DNA of 64,000 nucleotides from Faecalicoccus pleomorphus DSM 20574. Its GTDB lineage: Bacteria; Bacillota_I; Bacilli_A; Erysipelotrichales; Erysipelotrichaceae. Positions 1 to 10,183 of the stretch are shown piece after piece. The notes below the pieces were generated by a model. It did no database searches and was not told where the DNA came from. It saw nothing but the letters and a program-made list of their open reading frames with translations. Each line of letters starts with the position of its first letter. Position 1 is the first letter of the stretch. The stretch is taken from contig NZ_ATUT01000003.1 of assembly GCF_000420345.1 (NCBI RefSeq), positions 60,360 to 124,359 on the forward strand. The letters run 5' to 3'. The position numbers and the translations under genes were made by a program.

Positions 1-1798
1 AAATTCTGGAAGCCTGCCCTAACGTAGAAGGACGAATCTGATCCAGCTTTTGTCGGGCTTCCAAACGCAAATTATCCATATGCAGATAATCTAAACCCTC
101 TGGAAGCTTCTTTTGATCCATCGCCTGTAAATGACGTGCATCGCGTTTTGCCTTTTCAATATACCCCGCATATTTCACTTCAATCTCGATCTGTCTGGCG
201 ACAGAAGCATCAATATTCTGTTCAATCCAGGACTGCAAGCCTTTGATCGTTACCTGTGGACGCTTTAACAGCTCCAAAGCACTGCATCCGTGCTGTAAAG
301 GATCAAAGCCTAAAGAAGATAAATACGCATTGATGGATTCCGTTGGTTTGATATGCACTTCCTGTAACAATTCTTTCGTTTTTTGAATCGTCTCCATCTT
401 TTTTTGAAACTGCTCATAGCGCTCTTTGGATACAACACCTAACTGGTATCCCTTTTCCAACAACCGCTGATCGGCATTATCGTGTCGCAGTAACAGGCGA
501 TATTCGGCTCTGGAAGTCAACAGACGGTATGGTTCTTTGGTGCCTTTAGTACAAAGATCATCGATCATAACACCGATATAAGCTTCATCTCTTCGTAAAA
601 CAAACGGTTCTTTTCCATCAATTTTTAAAGCGGCATTGATTCCGGCCATCAAACCTTGTCCGGCTGCTTCTTCATAACCGCTGGTACCATTGACCTGCCC
701 GGCCGTAAATAAATTTTCAATGACCTTGTTTTCCATGCTTGGTTTCATCTGTAAAGGGTCGATCGCATCGTATTCGATCGCATAAGCGTATTTTACAATC
801 TTTGCGTTTTCCAGACCCGGCAGAGAATGAACCATTTGTTCCTGCACATCAATAGGCATAGAAGTGGAAAAACCCTGTAAATAAATGGTTTCCAGGCTTT
901 TGGATTCCGGCTCCAGAAACAGCTGATGTCTTTCCTTATCCGCAAAGCGTACCAGCTTGTCTTCTATGCTGGGGCAGTAACGAGGGCCTACGCCTTTGAC
1001 AAGACCGGAGTACATCGCCGAATCTTGTAAGTGCTCACGAATGATTTCATGTGTTTTTGGTGTTGTATAGATCAAATGACAAATTTCCTGTCTGTCAAAA
1101 GATAAAACGTCTTCTGGTTTTGTGGTTTCACTAAAACTGAAAAACTCCGGTGTACCGGGTTGTTTTTCGGCTTTGGAAAAATCAATACTGTCACGTAAGA
1201 TACGTGGCGGTGTTCCGGTCTTTAAGCGAAACAGACGCACTCCATGTTCCTGCAGACCGGCCGACAACGATTGAATCGTAGGTTGATCCTCCGGCCCGGA
1301 TACCGTTGCGGTATGTCCGCGAAGGATCGTTGATGTCATATAGGTTCCCGTTGTCAAAATGACAGCCCGGGCCAAAACATTGCCATGTGTCTTTAAATGC
1401 ACACCGGTTACACGCTGGTTTTCAATCAACAAATTCGTACACGCATCTTCGATCACCGTTAGTCCTTTGGTATTCTGTAAAATTGAAGCCATCTGTTTTT
1501 TATATTCTTCTTTATCACTTTGTACGCGCAAAGACCAAACACCCGGACCTTTGGTCGTATTTAACATTTTAAACTGTAAAGCGGTCTGATCGGCAACGAT
1601 GGGCATTAAACCACCTAAAGCATCGATCTCTCTTACAACAATGCCCTTGGCCGGACCACCGACACTTGGATTACAGGGCATAGAGCCTGCCATTTGAATA
1701 TCCAAGGTCACCAATGCCACTTTTTTATGCATTCGACAAGCTGCCATGGCCGCTTCAATACCGGCATGCCCAGCTCCTATTACAATGATATCGTACAT
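1..1798 (-). CDS. mnmG: tRNA uridine-34 modification enzyme MnmG (partial, C-terminus off the left edge)
   Basis: Flavin-dependent partner of MnmE that adds the carboxymethylaminomethyl group to U34 of tRNAs reading split codon boxes. From the ATG at 1798 the protein opens with MYDIIVIGAGHAGIEAA, a Rossmann FAD site (GxGxxG at residues 8-13), and has the family signature NPSVGGPAKG at about residues 43-52. 599 codons are visible; the family is about 620-630 residues, so only roughly 30 C-terminal residues lie beyond the window. The flippase gene upstream on the same strand ends 3 nt before this start, so the two are probably cotranscribed. Confidence 0.97.
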   Translation of the reverse strand, partial: MYDIIVIGAGHAGIEAAMAACRMHKKVALVTLDIQMAGSMPCNPSVGGPAKGIVVREIDALGGLMPIVADQTALQFKMLNTTKGPGVWSLRVQSDKEEYKKQMASILQNTKGLTVIEDACTNLLIENQRVTGVHLKTHGNVLARAVILTTGTYMTSTILRGHTATVSGPEDQPTIQSLSAGLQEHGVRLFRLKTGTPPRILRDSIDFSKAEKQPGTPEFFSFSETTKPEDVLSFDRQEICHLIYTTPKTHEIIREHLQDSAMYSGLVKGVGPRYCPSIEDKLVRFADKERHQLFLEPESKSLETIYLQGFSTSMPIDVQEQMVHSLPGLENAKIVKYAYAIEYDAIDPLQMKPSMENKVIENLFTAGQVNGTSGYEEAAGQGLMAGINAALKIDGKEPFVLRRDEAYIGVMIDDLCTKGTKEPYRLLTSRAEYRLLLRHDNADQRLLEKGYQLGVVSKERYEQFQKKMETIQKTKELLQEVHIKPTESINAYLSSLGFDPLQHGCSALELLKRPQVTIKGLQSWIEQNIDASVARQIEIEVKYAGYIEKAKRDARHLQAMDQKKLPEGLDYLHMDNLRLEARQKLDQIRPSTLGQASRI

Positions 1799-1801
1799 TG
1801 A

Positions 1802-3418
1802 CTATGCCCCTTTTCTACGTGGTAAATGAATACGAATGTGAAAAACAGCCTGCGGCAGATGCATAAAGCAGGCAACCGCAACACCAACTCCCAATGTCAA
1901 AAGACCATTAAAAGCCATCTTGATAAAGGCGATCCATTTTGAGCCATCAACTCCATTGAGGCCGATCCAGTTTAAAAGAGTACAAACGATAAACATCGAT
2001 GCGATCACCAACAAAAGTCGGGATACGATCTGTAATGTTTTATGAAAGCGAATCTGATACACAGAACGCACTTCTTTTAAGTTAAACAAGATCAAATACC
2101 CATCACCGACAATGGATGTCAATACACTGCCCGCAAAGCCAAAAATTGCGGTTAGAGGTACCATTAAAACACCTTTGATAATGGTTGATATCATCATCCG
2201 CCGTAAAGATGTTCGCTTTAAACCTAATGCCATCATCAGATTGGTCGTTACCGGAGAAATCGTCCCCAAAAAGCCTTCGATAGAAAGCCAGGCCAGAACA
2301 TAAGAACTCATATCCAAGTTTCCGGTGTAGAATAAAGTATAGTTGATCGGCCCTGCATATAAAAAGATACAGAAGGATACAGGAATACCGATAGTCAAAA
2401 CGACATTTATACAATCCACGACATTTTTTCTTGTCTTAGCCCAGTCTTTTCGTGTCAAAGCCTCTGTGATATGCGGAATGATGGCCGCCGTAAAACCAGG
2501 TGCCAAAATCATCGGAATGGCCGTGATTTTTACCCCGACATAATTGGTTGCCGAAATAATGGTTGAAATCGTGGCTTCATCGTATTGGTGCAGATGAAGA
2601 CCAGTCGGCAATAAAATCGCATTAAAGATTTGTTGAGAATAACCAAAAATTGCCGAGATCATATAAGGAATGGCCAAAATAAACATCTCTTTGGCAATTT
2701 TATTCTGTGAGATTCCTGTCTTTTTTTGTGTCTGACTTTCTAAAACAATTTCCTGTTTCTTGCGTTTGTCAAAAGCCAAAAACTGCGCAATGGCCGCAAT
2801 GGCTGCCACGGATGTCGATAAAACAGAAACATACAATGCCCATTTTCTCTCCAATCCTAGAACATAGACAAATAAACATGAAATCGATAATAAAAAGCCG
2901 ACACGGAACACTTGTTCAAAAGCCTGCGAAAAGGCATATTGTTCCATCTCTTTACGTCCCTGATAAAAGCCGCGTAAAGCGGATAAAACAGGCACAAAGA
3001 AGATGGCCAGTGATAAGATTTGTAAAGAGCGGGCCATCACATCACTGCTTTGGGCGACCATTAAAGGAGCCAGCACACCAGATAATCCAAACATCAGAAG
3101 CATGCCCGCAAAGCCCATCAATGCCAGCGCCACAAAAGCAATCTTTCGAATCAATAAAACCGTATGTGCATCTTTTAGTACCGTATAGCGGGCTACCAAT
3201 GTTGCAATCGCAAAAGGAAAGCCTGCCGTAAATACGCTTAGCACATAGGAATAAATATTATAAGCCTGACCGTAAATGCCCATATAGACATCCGATCCTA
3301 AAATGCTGGAAAAGGGAATGGCATAGACGATCCCAATCAGTTTGGCAATAAACATACCGCCGGTGCCTACCAAACCACTGAGTATGATCGACTTTTTGAT
3401 CTTTGATGATTCCTGCAT
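1802..3418 (-). CDS. MurJ/SpoVB-type oligosaccharide (lipid II-like) flippase
   Basis: Polytopic membrane protein of 538 residues in the polysaccharide-biosynthesis/MVF superfamily (B. subtilis YtgP/SpoVB type), expected to flip lipid-linked peptidoglycan or polysaccharide precursors. Hydrophobic segments alternate over the whole length, starting with IILSGLVGTGGMFIAKLIG near residue 11. An ATG five codons upstream (3433) is open, but GGAGGTG lies only 7 nt before the ATG at 3418, which I choose as start. The gene runs toward mnmG and is divergent from nnr. MurJ activity versus another glycan flippase cannot be settled from sequence. Confidence 0.9.
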   Translation of the reverse strand: MQESSKIKKSIILSGLVGTGGMFIAKLIGIVYAIPFSSILGSDVYMGIYGQAYNIYSYVLSVFTAGFPFAIATLVARYTVLKDAHTVLLIRKIAFVALALMGFAGMLLMFGLSGVLAPLMVAQSSDVMARSLQILSLAIFFVPVLSALRGFYQGRKEMEQYAFSQAFEQVFRVGFLLSISCLFVYVLGLERKWALYVSVLSTSVAAIAAIAQFLAFDKRKKQEIVLESQTQKKTGISQNKIAKEMFILAIPYMISAIFGYSQQIFNAILLPTGLHLHQYDEATISTIISATNYVGVKITAIPMILAPGFTAAIIPHITEALTRKDWAKTRKNVVDCINVVLTIGIPVSFCIFLYAGPINYTLFYTGNLDMSSYVLAWLSIEGFLGTISPVTTNLMMALGLKRTSLRRMMISTIIKGVLMVPLTAIFGFAGSVLTSIVGDGYLILFNLKEVRSVYQIRFHKTLQIVSRLLLVIASMFIVCTLLNWIGLNGVDGSKWIAFIKMAFNGLLTLGVGVAVACFMHLPQAVFHIRIHLPRRKGA

Positions 3419-3495
3419 TCCATGCACCTCCATCCCAATTAGAATTCATTATATCATACGCTTGAAAAATACAAGCTTTTTTTTCTCTTTTGCAC

Positions 3496-3507
3496 TATAC
3501 TAAAATT
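3496..3507 (+). promoter_or_regulatory. -10 box directly in front of nnr (leaderless-type start)
   Basis: TATACT at 3496-3501 is followed by only 6 nt before the ATG at 3508, which puts the expected transcription start on or next to the start codon. There is no Shine-Dalgarno sequence. No good -35 is seen at 17 nt (AAGCTT); TTGAAA at 3462 is too distant. Confidence 0.45.
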
Positions 3508-4977
3508 ATGAAAACAACTATCTGTACGGCTGCACAGGCTCGCCTGGCCGATAAAACAGCCATTCATGAACATAAGATACCTTCCTTGATCCTGATGGAA
3601 CATGCGGCCTTAGGCTGTACAAAGATCATTCAAAAACATCTGCAGCCTGGTGGTCAAATTCTTATACTATGTGGTCCGGGAAATAACGGCGGTGATGGTT
3701 TAGCCATTGCCCGTTTGCTGCAGCGACCTTGTTTCGTCTATGCCCCTAAAGCTTCATCCATGTCAAATGATGAAAGAATCCAGTGGGATATGCTGGAAAA
3801 GAATGAACAGGTTCACTTCTCATCCTTTGAAGAAACTCTGTCTTTGATGCAAAATGCCGATATGGTGATCGATGCCCTTTTTGGAAATGGACTTTCTCGA
3901 AATATTGAAGGCAACTACAAGACCTTGATCGATGCGGTCAATGCTTCAAATGCATTTGTGATCTCCATCGATATCAACAGTGGACTGGATGCGACGACCG
4001 GAAAAATCTTGAATGCCTGCATAATCAGTGATTTGACCATTTGTTTAGACTGTATCAAGACCGGGCAGTTGATCAACGATGGAAAAAAGGTCTGTTCTAA
4101 ACTGGAATGCCTTTCAATCGGAATTCCGCAAACCATACATGCATCCTTAAAAACCGCTATACTCTTAGATTCAGAAGAAGCCAAACAACTTCTTCCCAGA
4201 CGCTCTAATGATGGACATAAGGGTACGTTTGGCAAAGCCTTGATGATCGGCGGTTCTTATTCTATGCATGGTGCCATCACCATGGCTGCCAGAGCCTGTT
4301 ATCAAAGTGGGATTGGAACACTGACCTGCTTTGTTCCGGATTGTATTCATGACATTCTGGCTCAGAAAATGGAATTTGCGATGTTGAAAAGCGGAGAAGA
4401 TAAAAACGGTTATTTTTCAAATACAGCCATTGAAGTCTTGACAAAAGAAACCGGAAAATATGATATCGTGACGATCGGCAATGGCATGGGGCAGCAGGAA
4501 AGCACCAAAGAACTGGTACAAAAGGCATTGCAGCTTTCCACCTGCACTCTTTTCGATGCCGATGCCTGTTGGGCGATTCGTGAACACCCTGAACTTTTAC
4601 GACAGGACTTTTCGATCATCCTGACACCACACATCAAAGAGATGACTTATCTTTGTCATCGTAGCTTATCTGAGATCCTGCAGGATCCCTTTGGAACCGT
4701 GCAGGAATTTTGTGCCAGCTATCCTAACTGTACGCTGGTCTTAAAATCCGATATCACATTGATCGGACATAAAGATCAAATGTATGTCCTGCATCAGCCA
4801 AACTCCGCTCTGGCAAAAGGAGGAAGCGGCGATATATTATGCGGTATCATTGCCGGACTCTATGGCCAATGCCGTAATGCCTTTCAGGCGGCTGCCATTG
4901 GTACGTATATTCACAGTTGTTGTGCCAAACAGAAAAAAGATCCTGCCTGCTTTATGCAACGTCCCATAAGGAAGTAA
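3508..4977 (+). CDS. nnr: bifunctional NAD(P)H-hydrate repair enzyme Nnr, 3' end replaced by mobile element
   Basis: Repairs damaged NAD(P)HX. The N-terminal YjeF epimerase domain (about residues 1-205, with GPGNNGGDGLAIARLL) is fused to the ADP-dependent dehydratase domain (from about 225), whose nucleotide-site motif KGGSGDILCG is present. An earlier TTG at 3490 is open but has no ribosome site. The authentic reading stops at the ATG at 4954-4956 (KKDPACFM); six foreign residues (QRPIRK) and a stop follow. The original last 18 residues (PEDLIHQIPSVFQSLREG) lie at 35665-35721 beyond the outer element, so native Nnr would be 501 residues. Loss of the C-terminal helix may reduce or abolish function. 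Confidence 0.93.
   Translation: MKTTICTAAQARLADKTAIHEHKIPSLILMEHAALGCTKIIQKHLQPGGQILILCGPGNNGGDGLAIARLLQRPCFVYAPKASSMSNDERIQWDMLEKNEQVHFSSFEETLSLMQNADMVIDALFGNGLSRNIEGNYKTLIDAVNASNAFVISIDINSGLDATTGKILNACIISDLTICLDCIKTGQLINDGKKVCSKLECLSIGIPQTIHASLKTAILLDSEEAKQLLPRRSNDGHKGTFGKALMIGGSYSMHGAITMAARACYQSGIGTLTCFVPDCIHDILAQKMEFAMLKSGEDKNGYFSNTAIEVLTKETGKYDIVTIGNGMGQQESTKELVQKALQLSTCTLFDADACWAIREHPELLRQDFSIILTPHIKEMTYLCHRSLSEILQDPFGTVQEFCASYPNCTLVLKSDITLIGHKDQMYVLHQPNSALAKGGSGDILCGIIAGLYGQCRNAFQAAAIGTYIHSCCAKQKKDPACFMQRPIRK
4952..4957. repeat. left junction (attL) of the outer element, TTATGC
   Basis: TTATGC occurs here and at 35660-35665. Recombining the two copies rejoins nnr in frame. A very short shared core is typical of large serine recombinases. 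The exact crossover base within the six is not resolvable. Confidence 0.85.
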
Positions 4978-4991
4978 AAAGAATTTTGGTA

Positions 4992-6964
<1,973 letters not shown>

Positions 6965-6972
<8 letters not shown>

Positions 6973-7312
6973 TGGCGCTCCTCCTTTCTTTAGCTGGCAG
7001 ATTCAGGGTGATCACAGCCGGTCTGCCAAGCCCCTGTTTCCGGCGGAAGATCAAACCGCAGGATTCCAGTTCATGAAACACCCGTGTTGCCACCTGCCTG
7101 CTTCGGCGAAGTTTCGCTTTGGCGTCCTCCACAGTAAAGTACAGACGGATAGTCCCATCTGCTTCGATGTATCCTTTCTTCCTGGAAATCCCCGCCCGGT
7201 CTAAAAGCAGGGCGTACAGCACCTTGGCGTCATTGGATAAATCCAGGGGGATAAGGAATCGTGGGAAAATGATATAAGACGAAATATCGGTATCTGTTTT
7301 GTATGGAATCAT
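6965..7312 (-). CDS. RepA_N-like replication initiator domain protein
   Basis: 115 residues matching the N-terminal winged-helix domain of RepA_N initiators: an opening such as YIIFPRFLIPLDLSNDAKVLYALLLDR, then a second segment ending GLGRPAVITLNL. Full-length initiators are much longer, so this is a stand-alone domain or a truncated initiator. AAGGAG precedes the ATG. Its place before TnpW and the recombinase mirrors the replication genes of the inner element. Confidence 0.75.
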
Positions 7313-7678
7313 AAATTCTCCTTCCTATCCATTCATCGCTATGATAGATAGATTGATATTGACTATTTTGTATTTAACTCTTTTTTATTAACTACCGTCT
7401 AAATCCGGGCTGTCTGACAGGCGGGAAAGCCACGGACTGAAAAACAGGATATGGGCGCTCCAGAGCGTCAGCTTTGCCATGTTCTGAAAAACCAATCCTG
7501 GATATTCCCGTTTAGGCAGACAAAATGAAGCGGGAACCTATATGTACTCAGCCTGCTGCCTGTCTGGGGAAATCCCGTTTAGGTCAGGAGCCTGTGCGGA
7601 CAATTAGAAGCTCGTTCTGGGCGGGCATAAGGATTTATCCCTCTATCCCGTTGACCGGTGCTTGCAAAGCCCGCAGAA
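7313..7678. other. non-coding stretch with direct and inverted repeats
   Basis: No supported gene. It holds two copies of TCCCGTTTAGG (7506-7516, 7573-7583) and the left arm of a perfect 14-bp inverted repeat (TGCGGACAATTAGA at 7595-7608, partner at 7695-7708 inside the end of the next gene). These may be sites for replication or mobilization proteins. Confidence 0.5.
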
Positions 7679-8062
7679 TCAAGCCTTTTTCGTCTCTAAT
7701 TGTCCGCAGGCAGCCCGCCTTTTCCGGTCACTGGCTGTTTTCTGCCTGCGGTGAACGATAGCGGCGCAGGACTTGCAGTATTTTGCCCGGTTGGAACCGG
7801 GAAGAAAGGATTGTCCGCAGACAGCGCACCGTTTATGTTCTTTCCGATGAAGCAAAGCAGTCACCAGAGGTTCATCCAAAGGCAGGACAGCGGCACGGAA
7901 CCAGTTGCACAGCAGAAAGTAGGAAATGCTTTGCACGCAAACGCATTCTTCTCCATCGTCAAGGGCAAGGCAGTTCCCGCTCTCATAGTTGCAGCACTGA
8001 TGGACTAGCTTTCTAGCTCTGCGGTATTGGGAGTAGGTCATCACGGGGATTTTCTCTTTGAT
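7679..8062 (-). CDS. cysteine-rich VLP-domain protein (outer element copy)
   Basis: About 127 residues, homologous along its length to the inner-element protein at 26368: shared RARKLVHQCCNY, CVCVQSIS, AVLPLDEPL and a zinc-ribbon-like CAVCGQSF...YCKSCA pair. This family of putative zinc-binding proteins is common in Firmicute mobilizable elements beside relaxase genes; its role is unknown. The start is unusual: the strong AAAAGGAGG lies 8 nt before an ATC codon at 8062, which aligns with the Met of the homologue. The open TTG at 8089 lies upstream of that ribosome site, and the first ATG is at 8041 with no good site. Confidence 0.75.
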   Translation of the reverse strand: MKEKIPVMTYSQYRRARKLVHQCCNYESGNCLALDDGEECVCVQSISYFLLCNWFRAAVLPLDEPLVTALLHRKEHKRCAVCGQSFLPGSNRAKYCKSCAAIVHRRQKTASDRKRRAACGQLETKKA

Positions 8063-8095
8063 TTCTATCACCTCCTTTTGGACGGTCAAAACACA

Positions 8096-8325
8096 CTCTT
8101 CTATTTATCCGTACATTTTGACAGCAAAATGACGCCCCCTTTTGAAAATAAATTTGAGATAGCTCAAAATCCCTCTCATATATCCGTATATTTTCGAGGG
8201 AATTATTGCGTGGACAAACACAAAAATACCCTTCTAATAGTCATTTCATTTTGAGGGGATTTTTACGGGGGGTTCAGCAGAAAAATTTAAAAATACCTCT
8301 CTATTAGTCGTGACATTTTTAAGGG
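8096..8325. repeat. four degenerate direct repeats (iteron-like)
   Basis: Related about 28-bp units start near 8096, 8173, 8231 and 8296. They share a pyrimidine-rich start, a TA-rich middle, CATTTT or TATTTT, and mostly end in GAGGG or AAGGG; three are preceded by AAAATACC or AAAATCC. They fill most of the gene-free stretch 8063-8448. Iterons or regulator sites are possible. Confidence 0.45.
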
Positions 8326-8393
8326 TGTTTTTATAGGTGTTTTCGCAAAAAAAATACCACCATGGCCGTTTCAAGCCATGATGGCATTCCTCA

Positions 8394-8438
8394 GATTTCA
8401 AATTTATAGCCGACGCGGCAGATAATAAAACTGGAAGA
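8394..8438 (-). pseudogene. possible remnant of a response-regulator C-terminus
   Basis: On the minus strand the frame reads CRVGYKFEI then stop, matching the conserved (G/R)VGYKFE ending of OmpR/PhoB winged-helix domains, like the two intact copies in this element (YGIGYKFE). No upstream domain is recognisable in that frame. Confidence 0.3.
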
Positions 8439-8448
8439 AATAAAGACT

Positions 8449-10182
8449 TTACGCCAGCTTCCAATTCTGGCTCTCCGTCTGTAGCTTCACCATTCGGGCA
8501 TATAAGCCGTTTTGCTTCAACAATGTTTCCGGTGCGCCTTCTTCGGCCACAGTTCCTTCAGAAAGCACCACAATTTTGTCTGCTCCGGCTACGGTGCGCA
8601 TCCGGTGGGCAATCACCAGCACCGTCTTATCTGCGATCAGGCGGGAAAGGGCGGTTTGAATCAGGGTTTCATTCTCTACATCCAGCGAAGCGGTAGCCTC
8701 ATCCAAAAGAATGATCGGCGCGTTTTTCAGAAAGGCCCGCGCGATGGAAATCCGCTGCCGTTCACCGCCGGAAAGCTCGCAGCCGTTTTCCCCGATGTTG
8801 GTATGCCAGCCGTCCGGCAGCTTTTCGGCAAATTCATCTACATTAGCAAGCCGTGCTGCCGCTAACACCTGCTCATCAGTAGCGTCTTTATTCCCAATCC
8901 GTATATTCTCCAAAATGGTATTATCAAACAGGGTAACATCCTGAAACACAATGGAGAACAGGGAAAGCAGCGCCTCCGGGTCAATCTTGGAAATGTCCAT
9001 GCCTCCCACGTTGATTTTCCCACGGCTCACGTCCCAGAACCTTGCCGCCAGCCGCGATACCGTGGTTTTGCCGCCGCCAGAGGGCCCCACCAATGCCGTG
9101 ACTTCGCCCTGTTTTGCGGTAAAGGAAACATCCTTCAATACGGTTTCTCCCGTATTGTAAGCAAAGCCTACATGGTCGAAGGTAATATCATATCCCTTGT
9201 TGGTGAGCGTGCTTTTTCCTTGCTGAATCGGATGATCGAGGATTTCATTCATGCGGGCGATATTAGTGCGGGTGCTGATAACCGCCGCCAGATTTTGCAA
9301 CGCCCCTTGCAGCGGATCGTAGAGCCGTGAAACAACTAGCAGGAACAGGAAGAAGGTCAGCACATCGAGACTGCCTGCTATCAGCAGAACCGAGCCTGCC
9401 AGCGCAACGGTGGCAATTCCCAGCTTTAATATGAGTGAAGCGGATACCACAAAGGCCGCCAACCCAAACTCATTGAGAATGGAACGATGTTCCACGGCGC
9501 GGATTTTCTTTTCCAAGCCTTTCAGGTATTCTGCTTCGGCGTTGTTGGCTTTTAAGTCGCGCACAGTTTCAATGCACTCTTGAATCCCGTCGGCGCAGGC
9601 CATCTTTACATCCATCGCTTTCTGATTGAGCCGTTCCTGCACCTTTGCGGAGAAGCCTACAATAGCAAAGGCAACCGGCAACACCCACAGCGCCGCTAAT
9701 GCCATGCGCCAGTCGAACACCAAAAGGCTAATGGAAATTAAGACAGTGGAGATGATTGATCCTGCCAGTTCCGGTATAAAGTGAGAAAAACTCTGCTCCA
9801 AAAAGGTGCAGTCGGCCATGATGGTGCTGGTGAGATCCGCCAAATCCTTTTTTCCAAAGAAGGACAAGGGAATTTTCCGCAGCCGTTCGGCCAGCGTAAT
9901 CCTCCGCACTCCGCTTTCCGTATAGGTGGCAAAATACGTGGCGTTGTACTGAAAGTAAGTGGTAAGCAGGATCAGACCGATACACACCGCGCAGCCGATG
10001 ATATAAAAGATAATTTTTTCACCGGGTACGCCGCCATTCATCAGATCGGCCACTAAAAAATATAAAAGCCCAACGGGAAACATAAAGGAAAGATTCTGGA
10101 AGACGCAGGCAAGGCAGCCTTTTACCAGATCCTTCGCCCCCTGCTCGGAAAGGGCATACCGTTTTCGCAGCCGTTTTATCAT
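8449..10182 (-). CDS. ABC half-transporter (permease-ATPase), pair 1 second subunit
   Basis: 577 residues: six-helix exporter-type membrane domain (about 20-300), then an ATPase with Walker A GPSGGGKTT, signature LSGGERQ, Walker B ILLDEATASLD and H-loop IAHR. The open frame extends upstream to 10317, but AAAGGAGGT lies 8 nt before the ATG at 10182, just after the stop of the first subunit. With that gene it forms a heterodimer of the YbtP/YbtQ type, half-transporters known for siderophore handling. Substrate is inferred only from context (AraC, DtxR, ECF genes nearby). Confidence 0.92.
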   Translation of the reverse strand: MIKRLRKRYALSEQGAKDLVKGCLACVFQNLSFMFPVGLLYFLVADLMNGGVPGEKIIFYIIGCAVCIGLILLTTYFQYNATYFATYTESGVRRITLAERLRKIPLSFFGKKDLADLTSTIMADCTFLEQSFSHFIPELAGSIISTVLISISLLVFDWRMALAALWVLPVAFAIVGFSAKVQERLNQKAMDVKMACADGIQECIETVRDLKANNAEAEYLKGLEKKIRAVEHRSILNEFGLAAFVVSASLILKLGIATVALAGSVLLIAGSLDVLTFFLFLLVVSRLYDPLQGALQNLAAVISTRTNIARMNEILDHPIQQGKSTLTNKGYDITFDHVGFAYNTGETVLKDVSFTAKQGEVTALVGPSGGGKTTVSRLAARFWDVSRGKINVGGMDISKIDPEALLSLFSIVFQDVTLFDNTILENIRIGNKDATDEQVLAAARLANVDEFAEKLPDGWHTNIGENGCELSGGERQRISIARAFLKNAPIILLDEATASLDVENETLIQTALSRLIADKTVLVIAHRMRTVAGADKIVVLSEGTVAEEGAPETLLKQNGLYARMVKLQTESQNWKLA

Positions 10183-10183
10183 G

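Noticed and set aside
2707..3231. 174-codon plus-strand frame inside the flippase gene
   Set aside because: Shadow of the well-supported minus-strand membrane protein; no ribosome site or family.
8246..8464. 72-codon minus-strand frame upstream of ABC pair 1 end
   Set aside because: It overlaps the repeat region and the 3' end of the ABC gene with no ribosome site or domain.
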